Shown one piece after another: positions 17,855 to 26,636 of a stretch of DNA of 64,000 nucleotides. Within the stretch, counting starts at the first letter, position 1. The number at the start of each line of letters is the position of its first letter. A model generated the notes under the pieces. That model was given only the letters and a program-made list of their open reading frames with translations, was not told the DNA's origin and searched no databases. Both the position numbers and the translations under genes were made by a program. Source of the stretch: Sinimarinibacterium sp. NLF-5-8 (lineage in GTDB: Bacteria > Pseudomonadota > Gammaproteobacteria > Nevskiales > Nevskiaceae); the NCBI RefSeq assembly GCF_010092425.1, contig NZ_CP048030.1, positions 2,429,501 to 2,493,500 of the forward strand, read 5' to 3'.

Positions 17855-18847
17855 TCAGTTCCTCCGCGCAACGCCGTCCGTGCGCTCAATTCGCACCACG
17901 TCGCCCTTGTCCCCGCCCAGGCGCAGTTCGGCGGCACCGAACAGCCGATCCACGATGTAGTACGGCGAGCGGAAGCGGTAGTTGACCAGTTGCCCGTCGC
18001 CTTCCGGCCCGATCACGAACAGCGGCGGCAGCTCGCCTTGCGCGATGCCGGCGGGGAACTGGATATAGACCTTCTGCCCGTCGTCGAAGGCGCGCAGCGG
18101 CTTCCACGGCGGGTTGCTACCGCTGACCGCGTAGCGGAAGCGCAGGTTTTCCAGCGACAAGCCGGAGTCCACCGGCGCGGCGGCGCTGGCCGCCTGCGCC
18201 TGGCGCTGCAAGGCCAGCATCCGGTCACGCGGATACTCCCAAGAAGCCGACGCCATCCACGTCTTTTCCGTCGAAGCCAACTCCAGCAGGTACGTCCTGC
18301 GGTTGGTGGTGATGACGAGATTGGTCTTGAGGCCCGAGCGGATCGGCTTGACCAGCACATTGACGCGCAGGTCAGCACCGCTGCCGCTCGACGTATCGCC
18401 CACGATCCAGCGCACGGTATCACCAGCGGCCACCGTCACCAGTTCCTCGCCCGGCTGGAGCGAAATCACGGTCACGCGGCCCACGGCTGCATAGACTTGG
18501 TAGAGCGCGCCATCGGTGAACGGCCACACCTGAATCGCGTTGACGTATCCCTCGCGCGTGGGTGCGACGCGCGCCTCGGCATTGGCCCGTGAGACGCGCA
18601 CCTTCTCGTCGGCTGGCTCCGGCGTGGGCTTGGCGTCCTCGGCTTCGGGCAATGGCTTCAACTGCGCCGGCATCGGCAGCACCTCGGGCACCGCCACCAC
18701 CTCCACCGGCGCGGGTGGCTCGGGTAGCGGCTGGGCCTGCACCGGCTCATCGAGCGAGATGGTCGGCGGTGGCTTGCCCTGCGTGGCGCAGCCCGCCAGG
18801 GCAAGCAAGATCACCGGCAAGGCGGATTTACGGAAAAGATCATTCAT
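17855..18847 (-). CDS. trbG: Conjugal transfer protein TrbG (VirB9-like lipoprotein)
   Basis: This 330-aa VirB9/TrbG family protein has a signal peptide ending in the lipobox-like LALAGC near residue 20. A proline-rich linker (EPVQAQPLPEPPAPVEVV) and the conserved VirB9 domain follow. It forms the outer-membrane core complex with TrbI. I chose ATG 18847, which overlaps the trbF stop; the frame is open further upstream but only as a shadow of trbF. Confidence 0.93.
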   Translation of the reverse strand: MNDLFRKSALPVILLALAGCATQGKPPPTISLDEPVQAQPLPEPPAPVEVVAVPEVLPMPAQLKPLPEAEDAKPTPEPADEKVRVSRANAEARVAPTREGYVNAIQVWPFTDGALYQVYAAVGRVTVISLQPGEELVTVAAGDTVRWIVGDTSSGSGADLRVNVLVKPIRSGLKTNLVITTNRRTYLLELASTEKTWMASASWEYPRDRMLALQRQAQAASAAAPVDSGLSLENLRFRYAVSGSNPPWKPLRAFDDGQKVYIQFPAGIAQGELPPLFVIGPEGDGQLVNYRFRSPYYIVDRLFGAAELRLGGDKGDVVRIERTDGVARRN

Positions 18848-19548
18848 GGCTTGGCTCCTTCGGAAGAATCCAGTTCGCGGCTCCACGACAGGCCGTTGAC
18901 GTAGATGCCCAGGGGGTTCTTGCGCAGGCGTTCTTCGGTGCGCGGCGGCTGGAGCACGATGGACACCACGGCCGTCCACCGCTCCAAGCCCGCCGCGGCG
19001 CCGTTGACGTAGCGGCGTTCCGTCCAGCGCACGTTGAAAGACGTGTCGCTTGCGCGCACGACGCTGGTGATCTGCACCGTCACCGACTCCTTGCCGATGC
19101 GCGCGAACGGGTCGTTGACCCGTGCGTAGTCGTTGAGCACGGCCGCGCCCTTGTCGGTCGTGTAGTCGTAGGCGTCCAGCCAGTTCTGGCGGACGACGAT
19201 GGGGTCGATGGACAGCGAGCGCACCAGCGTCACGAAGCGCGCGATGTGGTGCGCGGTCTGCGCATCGTTGGGCCGGTATGGCGTGGCGGCTTCGCCCACG
19301 GCGCGTACCTGGCCCGCGTTGTCCACCTCCACGACGTAGGGCGTCACGATGGATTGCGCCGAGCGCCACACCAGGCCGCCGGCCATCAGCAGCGCAAGCG
19401 TCAGGCAGCCGAAGGCCATCAGGCGCCAGTTCTTCGCCTGCACGCGCGGCGAGCCGATGCGCTCGTCCCACACCTGGCCGGCAGCTTGGTACGGCGTGGC
19501 AGGCTGCGGCGTGTCGGCGTAGCGCACCTGCGGTTTCTTGAATCGCAT
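18844..19548 (-). CDS. trbF: Conjugal transfer protein TrbF (VirB8-like)
   Basis: This 234-aa VirB8-family inner-membrane protein has one N-terminal membrane segment (LMAFGCLTLALLMAGGLVW, about residues 43-61) and a periplasmic domain with FNVRWTERRYVNG. It nucleates assembly of the mating channel. It overlaps trbG by 4 bp and lies 12 bp after trbL. Confidence 0.93.
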   Translation of the reverse strand: MRFKKPQVRYADTPQPATPYQAAGQVWDERIGSPRVQAKNWRLMAFGCLTLALLMAGGLVWRSAQSIVTPYVVEVDNAGQVRAVGEAATPYRPNDAQTAHHIARFVTLVRSLSIDPIVVRQNWLDAYDYTTDKGAAVLNDYARVNDPFARIGKESVTVQITSVVRASDTSFNVRWTERRYVNGAAAGLERWTAVVSIVLQPPRTEERLRKNPLGIYVNGLSWSRELDSSEGAKP

Positions 19549-19560
19549 GGTCAGTTCTCC

Positions 19561-20946
19561 TTATGAATCGGAATCGCGCAGGCTCGGCCCCTGGCCGGAG
19601 CCGCCGCCATCGCCACCGCGCAGCGCGTGGGCGGTGGTGGTCGCGGCGTGGGTGAGTTGCTGGCGGCGATGCAGGCGCTTGGCCCAAGCGGGCTGTTCCT
19701 GTGTCTGCGCCGTAGCGGCACCGGATGCGGCCTCGCCTGCGGCACTCTGACCGGATGCCGCACCCGCGCCGCCAGCGGCAGCAGCGCCATTCCAGCCAGC
19801 GCGGAAGGGAGCGGCCATTCGCTGCCCGGCAGCGGAAGCGTGGGATGCAGCGCCTCGCCCGGCTGCCTGCGCGCCGGTCTTGGCGACGTTGCCCAGGCCC
19901 GCCATCGCGCCCTTTGCGCCGCCGCCAGCGGCGGCGGAACCGGCCTGGAACGCCGACTTAGCACTGCTGGCCGCCGACGTGGCGGCGCGCGCACCGCTAC
20001 CGGCCAGCTTGGCGGCAGCCGGGGCCATGCGCGCACCAGCAGCCACGGCGCCACCCACGCCCGTCGCGGCGGCGCCGATGGCGACGGCCGTGCCGGCAGC
20101 GCCGACAGCAGCACCGGCCATTGCGCCAGCGCCGAGCTGCGGCGCACCGGAGACGAGGCCCGTGGCGATGCCGGGGCCGAAGATCCCGAGCGCCAGCAAG
20201 GTGAGCGAGGCCAGCATGATGACCAGCGCGTGGTCAATAGACGGCTCGGCGGGATGGACTTGGAACTGAGCGAACAAGCCCGAGCCGATACCGACGATCA
20301 CGGCCAGCACCAGAACCTTGACGCCGGAGGCCACCACGTTGCCCAAGACCTTTTCGGCGAGGAACGCGGTCTTGTTCCAGAGCGCGAATGGCACCAGCAC
20401 GAATCCGGCGAGCGTGGTCAGCTTGAACTCGATCAGCGTGATGAACAGTTGGATCGCCAGCACGAAGAAGCACAAGACCACGACCAGCCACGCGAGGAAC
20501 ATCACCACGATGGGGTCGAGGTTCACGAACACTTCGGGAAAGCCCGCCATCTCGCCGATCTGCTCCAGAATCGGCGCCCCGGCGTCGATGCCGGTTTTCG
20601 CCAGCCGGCCCGGCTGCAAGAAGTTCTCCATCGTGATGGCCGAGCCGGTGGCGGTGATGCCCAATCCCGCAAACGAGCGGAACACGATGCTGGCCAGCCA
20701 GTTGAAGTTATTGATGATGTAGGCGAAGGCACCGACGTAGAGCACCTTGCGCAGCAGCTTGGCGATCACGTCCTCGCCCTGGCCGGTGGCATGGCTCATG
20801 GCCCAATACAGGCCGGCGATCGTCATGTCGATGACGATCAGCGTGGCCGTGAGGAACGCCACTTCGCCCCGCAGCAGCCCGAAACCCGAGTCGATATAAG
20901 CGGCAAAGGTGTTGAGGAACTGGTCGATGATGGTCACGTCATTCAT
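19561..20946 (-). CDS. trbL: Conjugal transfer protein TrbL (VirB6-like)
   Basis: This 461-aa polytopic protein has several hydrophobic segments in the first 270 residues (for example LFITLIEFKLTTLAGFVLV), then a long Ala/Gly-rich C-terminal tail. That is the normal TrbL layout. It forms part of the inner-membrane pore. Its ATG overlaps the stop of the trbK-like gene. Confidence 0.93.
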   Translation of the reverse strand: MNDVTIIDQFLNTFAAYIDSGFGLLRGEVAFLTATLIVIDMTIAGLYWAMSHATGQGEDVIAKLLRKVLYVGAFAYIINNFNWLASIVFRSFAGLGITATGSAITMENFLQPGRLAKTGIDAGAPILEQIGEMAGFPEVFVNLDPIVVMFLAWLVVVLCFFVLAIQLFITLIEFKLTTLAGFVLVPFALWNKTAFLAEKVLGNVVASGVKVLVLAVIVGIGSGLFAQFQVHPAEPSIDHALVIMLASLTLLALGIFGPGIATGLVSGAPQLGAGAMAGAAVGAAGTAVAIGAAATGVGGAVAAGARMAPAAAKLAGSGARAATSAASSAKSAFQAGSAAAGGGAKGAMAGLGNVAKTGAQAAGRGAASHASAAGQRMAAPFRAGWNGAAAAGGAGAASGQSAAGEAASGAATAQTQEQPAWAKRLHRRQQLTHAATTTAHALRGGDGGGSGQGPSLRDSDS

Positions 20947-21263
20947 GGCGTGTCCTCCGGTTCGGCGGGAACGGCCGGCGCCATGCCATCGGCCGGTTCC
21001 TCGAAGCTCGGCGGGATCGGCGGCAGGTCGGCCAACGTCTGGTATTCATCCGGCCCGGCCTGGCCGGAGAAGAAGCGCCGCCGGAAGGCTTCGGCGGCGG
21101 CACGGCAAGCGTCCTCGCCCGTGGCCTGCCGGTCGGCCGCGCATTGCGCGCGCAATGCCTTCAGCCGCGCGGGATCGGCGGCCAGGGCATCGGCAAGGTG
21201 GTCGGCCGGCTGCTCGCCGCAAGCGGCAAGCAGCGCGACACACAGGACGAGGACGCATCGCAT
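20943..21263 (-). CDS. trbK: TrbK/EexN-like entry-exclusion lipoprotein
   Basis: This 106-aa protein has a signal peptide and lipobox (VALLAACGEQ), then a short domain with paired cysteines and RRRFFSG. By position between trbJ and trbL it corresponds to TrbK, the lipoprotein that blocks entry of a second copy of the same element. A second, related lipoprotein is encoded at 28875-29153. Confidence 0.82.
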   Translation of the reverse strand: MRCVLVLCVALLAACGEQPADHLADALAADPARLKALRAQCAADRQATGEDACRAAAEAFRRRFFSGQAGPDEYQTLADLPPIPPSFEEPADGMAPAVPAEPEDTP

Positions 21264-21275
21264 GGCGGCCTCCCG

Positions 21276-22001
21276 TCAGTTGCCGTAGAAGTTCACGGAC
21301 TGCGGCGTGTACGGCGTGCCGTCGCCCAGGAAGCGCCGCCGCACCTCGCGGGCGCGCTCCGTGGCTGCCGCCTGCCGCGCCAGTTCCAGCGACGCCGCCC
21401 GGTCTTGCGTGATCTGGAGCCGCTGCGACTGGATCGACTGCTTGGCCTGCAAGGCCAGCAACTGGTTCATGGCCTGCATCGCCTGCAACGCACCTTCGGC
21501 CGACTGGCTCTTGCCCACAAGATCGGCCAGCACACTTTCGTCTTCGCCCAGGTTCTGCGACACCTGCGCCTGCATTTGCATGGTGGTCTGCAAGCCGTTG
21601 AGCGTGTTCCGCCAACGCTCCTGCGCGTCGCGGTACATCTGGTCGCCGCTGACGGTGGCGGCGTACTGCACGGGATACAGGCGTGCGAACTCCCGATCCA
21701 GATTCGTCACGTCGTAGGCCAAGCCGCGAGCCTGGGCGATCAGCCGCTCGGTCGTCGCCAGATTGGCGCGCAACTGGTTCACCACGCTGGACGGCAGGCT
21801 GGCGAGGTTGCGCGCCTGGTTCATCAGCATCTGCGCTTCGTTCTGAAGCTGCTGGATCTGGTTGTTGATCTGCTCCAGCGTGCGGATCGCGGTCAGCGTG
21901 TTCTGCACGAGGTTGGTGGGATCGACCACGACCCATTGCGCATGGGCGGTGGCGGTGCAAAGCATGGCCGCGATGGCGGCGGCGATAAGACGCTTCTTCA
22001 T
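21276..22001 (-). CDS. trbJ: Conjugal transfer protein TrbJ (VirB5-like)
   Basis: This 241-aa secreted protein has a signal peptide cleaved after TAHA (residues 1-21) and long amphipathic helices rich in Gln, as in VirB5/TrbJ proteins. These are minor pilus or adhesin components. The C-terminus reads RRRFLGDGTPYTPQSV, a motif also found at the end of the EexN-like lipoprotein at 28875-29153. It overlaps the trbE stop by 4 bp. Confidence 0.92.
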   Translation of the reverse strand: MKKRLIAAAIAAMLCTATAHAQWVVVDPTNLVQNTLTAIRTLEQINNQIQQLQNEAQMLMNQARNLASLPSSVVNQLRANLATTERLIAQARGLAYDVTNLDREFARLYPVQYAATVSGDQMYRDAQERWRNTLNGLQTTMQMQAQVSQNLGEDESVLADLVGKSQSAEGALQAMQAMNQLLALQAKQSIQSQRLQITQDRAASLELARQAAATERAREVRRRFLGDGTPYTPQSVNFYGN

Positions 22002-24451
22002 GGCAGGTTCTCCAGGGGTTGGTCAGCGAGGGAACCCGGCGCGAGGCCGGGGAACGAGGGCAGCAGGTCGGCCGCCCAATCGAGGCCGCGATGGCGCAGC
22101 CAGGCGCCCGCGAAGCCGGGCACGCCGGCGTCCAGCAGCACGCGGTCTATGTCGCGCTGGTCTTGCGGCGTGGAAGCGCCCGCAAACGCCAGAGCCGCCG
22201 GCCCCAGGTCGAGGTCGAACAGGCGGTTGCCGAGGCGGGATTGGTAGTAGTAGTCGCGCTTGGGCTGCGCGGTGGCGACGATCTCGATCTGCCGCCTGTT
22301 GAGGCCGAAGCCCTCGTAGATCGTGCGAATCTGCGGCTCGGTCGCCTGCGGGTTGGGCAAGAAAATCCGACTCGCGCAGCTCTCGATGATCGCGGGCGCG
22401 ATGCTCGAATCCTTGATGTCGGCGAGGCTCTGCGTGGCGAAGATGACGCTGACGTTCTTCTTGCGCAGTGTCTTGAGCCACTGGCGGATACGCGCGGCAA
22501 ACATCGGGTCATCGAGGAACAGCCACGCTTCATCGAGGATCAGCAGCGTGGGCGCCCCGTCGAAGCGTTCATCGAAACGTGCAAAGAGGTAATGCAGCAC
22601 GGCCATGACGGCGGCCTTGCTGTGCATCAGCTCCTCCATCTCGAAGCACTGCACGTCGGCCATGCCCAGCCGGTCGTGGTCGGCGTCCAGCAGCTTGCCG
22701 TGCGCGCCACCCAGCACATAGGGCGACAGCGCCTGCCGCAGCGTGTTTGATTGCAGCAGCACGGAAAGTCCCGTCATCGTGCGCTGCTCCACCGGCGCAC
22801 CGGCGAGACTTCCCAGCGCCGACCAGATAGCCGCCTTCTCGTCGGGGCCGACCGCCACGCCTTCGTGCAGCAAGCGGCCTTCGATCCATTCGGCCGCCCA
22901 AGTGCGGTAGCCGTCGCGGTCGATGCGCGCGAGCGGCTGGAACGCGATGCCGCCATCGACGCCCAGGTCGTAGTGCTCGCCGCCCAGCCCGAGAATGGTG
23001 GCGCGCATCGAGCGCCCCATGTCGAACGCGAAGATGCGCGAGCGCGGATAGCGGCGGAACTGCATCGCCAGCACGGCCAGAAACGCGGACTTGCCCATGC
23101 CGGTCGGGCCGACCACCGCCATGTGCCCCACGTCGCCGATGTGCGTGACGAAGCGGAACGGCGTCGCGCCATCGGTGCGGGTGACGATGGCCGGCGGCCC
23201 GTCGAGGTGCGCGTTCTTCTCTGGCCCGGCCCACACCGCCGACACCGGCATCATGTGCGCCAGGTTCAGCGTCGAGACGATGGGCTGGCGCACGTTCGCG
23301 TAGGCATTGCCGGGGATCGAGGACAGCCACGCATCCACGGCGTTGAGCGTTTCGGGGATGGTGACGAAGCCGCGTCCCTGGATGACGCGCTCCACCATGC
23401 GCAGCTTCTCGTCGGCCACGGCCGGGTCGGCATCGAGCACCGTCACCGTCGCGGTGAGGTAGCCGAAGGCGACTTGATCGCTGCCCAGCTCCTGCAAGGC
23501 GGCATCGGCATCGGCCGCCTTGTTGCTCGCGTCGGTATCGACCAGCGGGCTTTCCTGCTGGAAGATGGTTTCGCGCAGCAGCGCCACCACGTTCTTGCGC
23601 TTGGCGAACCACTGCCGGCGCAGGCGGGCGAGTTCCTTTTCCGCCTCGGCTTTGTCCAGGCAGAGAAAGCGCGTACTCCAGCGGTAGGCAAAGCCGAGGC
23701 GGTTGAGGTCGTCCAGAATCCCCGGCCAGGTCGAGGTCGGGAAGCCCCGCACCGACACCACGCGCAGGTGCTGATCGCCCAGCATGGGCGCCAGGCCGCC
23801 GACGAGCGCGGAGTCGGTCAGCAGCGCGTCGATGTGGAACGGCACTTCGGGCACGCCCACGCGATAGCGCCGCGTCGAGATGGTGGCGTGCAGGTAGGTC
23901 AGCGTCTGGCTGTCATCGAGCCACGCGATTTCCGGCATCACGCCATCGAGCAGGTCAAAGACGCGATCCGTCTCCGCGATGAAGGCTTGCAGCCGCTCGC
24001 GCCAGTCCACGCCTTCGGTGGGCCGGTTCTCGTACAGCATCCCCGCCGCGCGGGCGCGCGATTCCTCGGGCGGCAGGTACACGAGCGTCAGGTGATAGCC
24101 GCTCTCGAAATGGTTGTCGGATTCCTCGAACGCGGCGCGGCGTTCTTCATCGACCAGCCAGGACAGCGGTTCGGGGAAGTCGGAGTGTGGGTAGTCCGCC
24201 GCCGGCCGGCGCTCGGCCTCGATGAACAAGGCCCAGCCCGACCCCAGCCGGCGCAGCGCGTTGTTGAGCCGCGCCGATGCGGCGATCAGCTCGCCTTGCG
24301 TGGCGCTGTCCAGATCAGGCCCGCGAAAGCGCGCCGTGCGCTGGAAACTGCCATCCTTGTTCAAGACGACACCCGACGCGATCAGGCCGGCCCAGGGCAG
24401 CCAGTCGGCCAGCAGCGCGGGCCGCTGGCGGTATTCGGCAAGGTTCAGCAT
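21998..24451 (-). CDS. trbE: Conjugal transfer ATPase TrbE (VirB4-like)
   Basis: This 817-aa VirB4/CagE ATPase has Walker A GPTGMGKSAFLAVL (about residues 445-458) and Walker B LLILDEAWLFL (about 635-645). It powers pilus assembly and substrate transfer at the inner membrane. I chose ATG 24451 (MLNLAEYRQRPALLADWLPW), which has the family start; the frame continues upstream over trbD without homology. No damage is seen. Confidence 0.95.
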   Translation of the reverse strand: MLNLAEYRQRPALLADWLPWAGLIASGVVLNKDGSFQRTARFRGPDLDSATQGELIAASARLNNALRRLGSGWALFIEAERRPAADYPHSDFPEPLSWLVDEERRAAFEESDNHFESGYHLTLVYLPPEESRARAAGMLYENRPTEGVDWRERLQAFIAETDRVFDLLDGVMPEIAWLDDSQTLTYLHATISTRRYRVGVPEVPFHIDALLTDSALVGGLAPMLGDQHLRVVSVRGFPTSTWPGILDDLNRLGFAYRWSTRFLCLDKAEAEKELARLRRQWFAKRKNVVALLRETIFQQESPLVDTDASNKAADADAALQELGSDQVAFGYLTATVTVLDADPAVADEKLRMVERVIQGRGFVTIPETLNAVDAWLSSIPGNAYANVRQPIVSTLNLAHMMPVSAVWAGPEKNAHLDGPPAIVTRTDGATPFRFVTHIGDVGHMAVVGPTGMGKSAFLAVLAMQFRRYPRSRIFAFDMGRSMRATILGLGGEHYDLGVDGGIAFQPLARIDRDGYRTWAAEWIEGRLLHEGVAVGPDEKAAIWSALGSLAGAPVEQRTMTGLSVLLQSNTLRQALSPYVLGGAHGKLLDADHDRLGMADVQCFEMEELMHSKAAVMAVLHYLFARFDERFDGAPTLLILDEAWLFLDDPMFAARIRQWLKTLRKKNVSVIFATQSLADIKDSSIAPAIIESCASRIFLPNPQATEPQIRTIYEGFGLNRRQIEIVATAQPKRDYYYQSRLGNRLFDLDLGPAALAFAGASTPQDQRDIDRVLLDAGVPGFAGAWLRHRGLDWAADLLPSFPGLAPGSLADQPLENLP

Positions 24452-24461
24452 GGCATCCCCC

Positions 24462-24734
24462 TCACACGTCCAGCAGCGGCTTGTGCTTGATGTGCCGGGC
24501 AAAGACCTGCATGAACTGCGGATCGACGCGCGCACCCCAGACCGCCAGCGAGTGGCCGACGATCCAGAGCACCACACCGGGAATCCACAGTTGCAGGCCC
24601 AGCCCGACGGCGGCGGCCAGCGTGCCGTTGGCGATCGCCACGGTGCGCGGCGCACCGCCCAGCAGGATCGGCTCGGTCAGCGAGCGATGCAACGGAATCT
24701 CGAAGCCGGGTGCACCTTCGCTGGCGGCACTCAT
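24462..24734 (-). CDS. trbD: Conjugal transfer protein TrbD (VirB3-like)
   Basis: This 90-aa protein has two hydrophobic segments (TLAAAVGLGLQLWIPGVVLWIVGHSLAVW region) and the VirB3/TrbD start GFEIPLHRSLTEPILLGG. It works with TrbE at the inner membrane. Its ATG overlaps the trbC stop. Confidence 0.92.
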   Translation of the reverse strand: MSAASEGAPGFEIPLHRSLTEPILLGGAPRTVAIANGTLAAAVGLGLQLWIPGVVLWIVGHSLAVWGARVDPQFMQVFARHIKHKPLLDV

Positions 24735-25114
24735 ACGACCGCCCCGCCGGAGAAGCTGAAGAACGACAGGAAGAAGCTCGAAGCGGCGAACGCGATGGAC
24801 AGACCGAAGACGATCTGGATCAGCTTGCGGAATCCGCCGGACGTGTCGCCGAACGCGAGCGCGAGGCCCGTGGCGATGATGATGATGACCGCGACGATGC
24901 GCGCCACCGGCCCCTGGATGGATTCGAGGATGGATTGCAGCGGGCCTTCCCACGGCATCGAGGAACCGGCGGCCTGCGCGGTTCCGGCCAGGAACAACAG
25001 CAACGCGGCCAGCAGCAGTCCTTGCCCCGCAGGGCGGGCCAGGCAGCGCAGCCGCGCAAGACGCAAAGCCGGATTTGCAGAAAAACGAAAAGCAGGAACG
25101 GTCATCTGCGTCAT
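24731..25114 (-). CDS. trbC: Conjugal transfer protein TrbC (VirB2-like prepilin)
   Basis: This 127-aa prepilin has a long signal sequence (hydrophobic LLLAALLLFLAGTAQAAG, about residues 32-50) and two further hydrophobic helices (IVAVIIIIATGLALAFG; LSIAFAASSFF). In IncP-type systems TrbC is processed and cyclised by the TraF peptidase, which is also encoded here at 33727. It overlaps trbB and trbD by 4 bp each. Confidence 0.92.
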   Translation of the reverse strand: MTQMTVPAFRFSANPALRLARLRCLARPAGQGLLLAALLLFLAGTAQAAGSSMPWEGPLQSILESIQGPVARIVAVIIIIATGLALAFGDTSGGFRKLIQIVFGLSIAFAASSFFLSFFSFSGGAVV

Positions 25115-26175
25115 GGCAGTTCTCCAGGTTGATCAGGGGACAGGGAAGGCGCAGCGGTTTCGGCTGCGAAGGGAACCGGCGGCAGCTCGGGAAACGGCGC
25201 GTCCATCGCATCCGCCCCCCAATCCGCCAATCGGTAGCCCACGCCGTCGAAGCCGACGACGCGGGCGATGCTCTCGATGCGGCGCTTGCGCCCGCGTCCG
25301 GCGATGTGGATCACCACGTTGACCGCCTCGGCGATCAGCGCACGGGGCGGATTCACCGCCACTTCGAGAATCAGTTGCTCCAGGCGCAGCAGCGCGCCGA
25401 GCGCGGAGCCGGCATGGATCGTGGCGATACCGCCCGGATGGCCTGTGCCCCACACCTTGATGAGATCCAGTGCCTCGGCGCCGCGCACTTCGCCAACGAC
25501 GACGCGATCAGGCCGCAGGCGCATGGACGAGCGCACCAGTTCGGTCATGGACACCACGCCTGCGCGCGTGCGCAGCGGAACGTGGTCGCGGGCCGCGCAT
25601 TGCAGTTCCACCGTGTCTTCGAGCACCAGCACGCGGTCGCCGGTGGCGGCGATTTCGGCGAGCAAAGCATTGGCGAGCGTGGTCTTGCCGCTGCTGGTGG
25701 CGCCAGCGATCAGCACGTTCTGCCGCTCGCGCACGGCGCGCACCAGAAAGCCCGCCTGCGCGCTGGTCATCATCCCGTCGATGACGTACCGCTCCAGCGG
25801 AATCACGCCGATGGCGCGCTTGCGCAGCGCGAAGGCCGGCCCCGGCGCTGCCGGCGGCAAGATGCCCTCGAAGCGTTCGCCCGTTTCGGGCAACTCGGCG
25901 GACAGCAGCGGCTGACCGCGATGGACTTCTGCGCCGACGTGGGCCGCGACCAGGCGGATGATTCGCTCGCCGTCCGCCTCGGGCAGTTCCACGCCCATCG
26001 GCGCGCGCCCACTGGAAAGCCGATCCACCCAAAGGGTGCGATCGGGGTTCAGCATCACCTCCACCACGTCCGGGTCTTCGAGCGCGGCGGCGATCAGCGG
26101 CCCCATCGCCGTGCGCAGCATCTGGATGCGGCGGTCGAGCGACGTGGCGCTCATGGACTGCGGAACGGCGCTCAT
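25111..26175 (-). CDS. trbB: Conjugal transfer ATPase TrbB (VirB11-like)
   Basis: This 354-aa hexameric secretion ATPase has Walker A GATSSGKTTLANALL (about residues 155-169), an Asp box (VLVLEDTVELQC), Walker B-like RPDRVVVGEVRG and the His box GHPGGIATIHAGSA. It drives pilus biogenesis and DNA transfer. I chose ATG 26175, which overlaps the stop of the CopG gene; the frame upstream is a shadow. Confidence 0.95.
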   Translation of the reverse strand: MSAVPQSMSATSLDRRIQMLRTAMGPLIAAALEDPDVVEVMLNPDRTLWVDRLSSGRAPMGVELPEADGERIIRLVAAHVGAEVHRGQPLLSAELPETGERFEGILPPAAPGPAFALRKRAIGVIPLERYVIDGMMTSAQAGFLVRAVRERQNVLIAGATSSGKTTLANALLAEIAATGDRVLVLEDTVELQCAARDHVPLRTRAGVVSMTELVRSSMRLRPDRVVVGEVRGAEALDLIKVWGTGHPGGIATIHAGSALGALLRLEQLILEVAVNPPRALIAEAVNVVIHIAGRGRKRRIESIARVVGFDGVGYRLADWGADAMDAPFPELPPVPFAAETAAPSLSPDQPGELP

Positions 26176-26636
26176 GACGCACGCTCCTGCGCTTGCGCGG
26201 CTGCCGCCGCGTCTTCCATCCGCATTGGATCGGGATGCAGTTCCTCCACCACGTAGCGCACCAGGCTGCGGCCCCGCAGCAGGTGGCGGCCAAGCTGCTC
26301 GGTGAATTGCTCGAAGCGCGCTTTGCCCTGCGCGCGTGCCGCGTCTTGGTGCGCCTCGGGAATCGGCGTGCTCACGGTCAGGTAGTAGCGGATGAACAGC
26401 GCCAGCGTTTCGATGGCGATGTTCTGGTCGCGCTCCATGCGCTCCGCCTGCCGCGACAGGCGATCCAGCCGTTTGGCAATGGCCGCCTCGCGCTGGTCGG
26501 CGGCATCGGGCGACAGCCACGATGCGAGCGCCGCCGCGACGATGGACGATCTGGACACGCCTTTCTTGGCGGCCAGCTCGTCCAGGCGCTTGGCGTGCTC
26601 CGGCTGGATGAACAGGTTGAGGCGGTAGTGGCTCAT
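26172..26636 (-). CDS. CopG/RHH-family regulator between traG and trbB
   Basis: This 154-aa protein has an N-terminal ribbon-helix-helix segment (HYRLNLFIQPEHAKRLDELAAKKGVSRSSIVAAAL), then a helical region. Proteins of this type sit between traG and trbB in Tn4371-like ICEs and are annotated as CopG transcriptional regulators. It overlaps both neighbours by 4 bp, so the traG-to-DUF2274 genes form one coupled operon that it may control. Confidence 0.85.
   Translation of the reverse strand: MSHYRLNLFIQPEHAKRLDELAAKKGVSRSSIVAAALASWLSPDAADQREAAIAKRLDRLSRQAERMERDQNIAIETLALFIRYYLTVSTPIPEAHQDAARAQGKARFEQFTEQLGRHLLRGRSLVRYVVEELHPDPMRMEDAAAAAQAQERAS

Noticed and set aside
17855-19687. 610-aa version of TrbG
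   Set aside because: The first 280 codons are out-of-frame trbF; the true signal peptide and start are at 18847.
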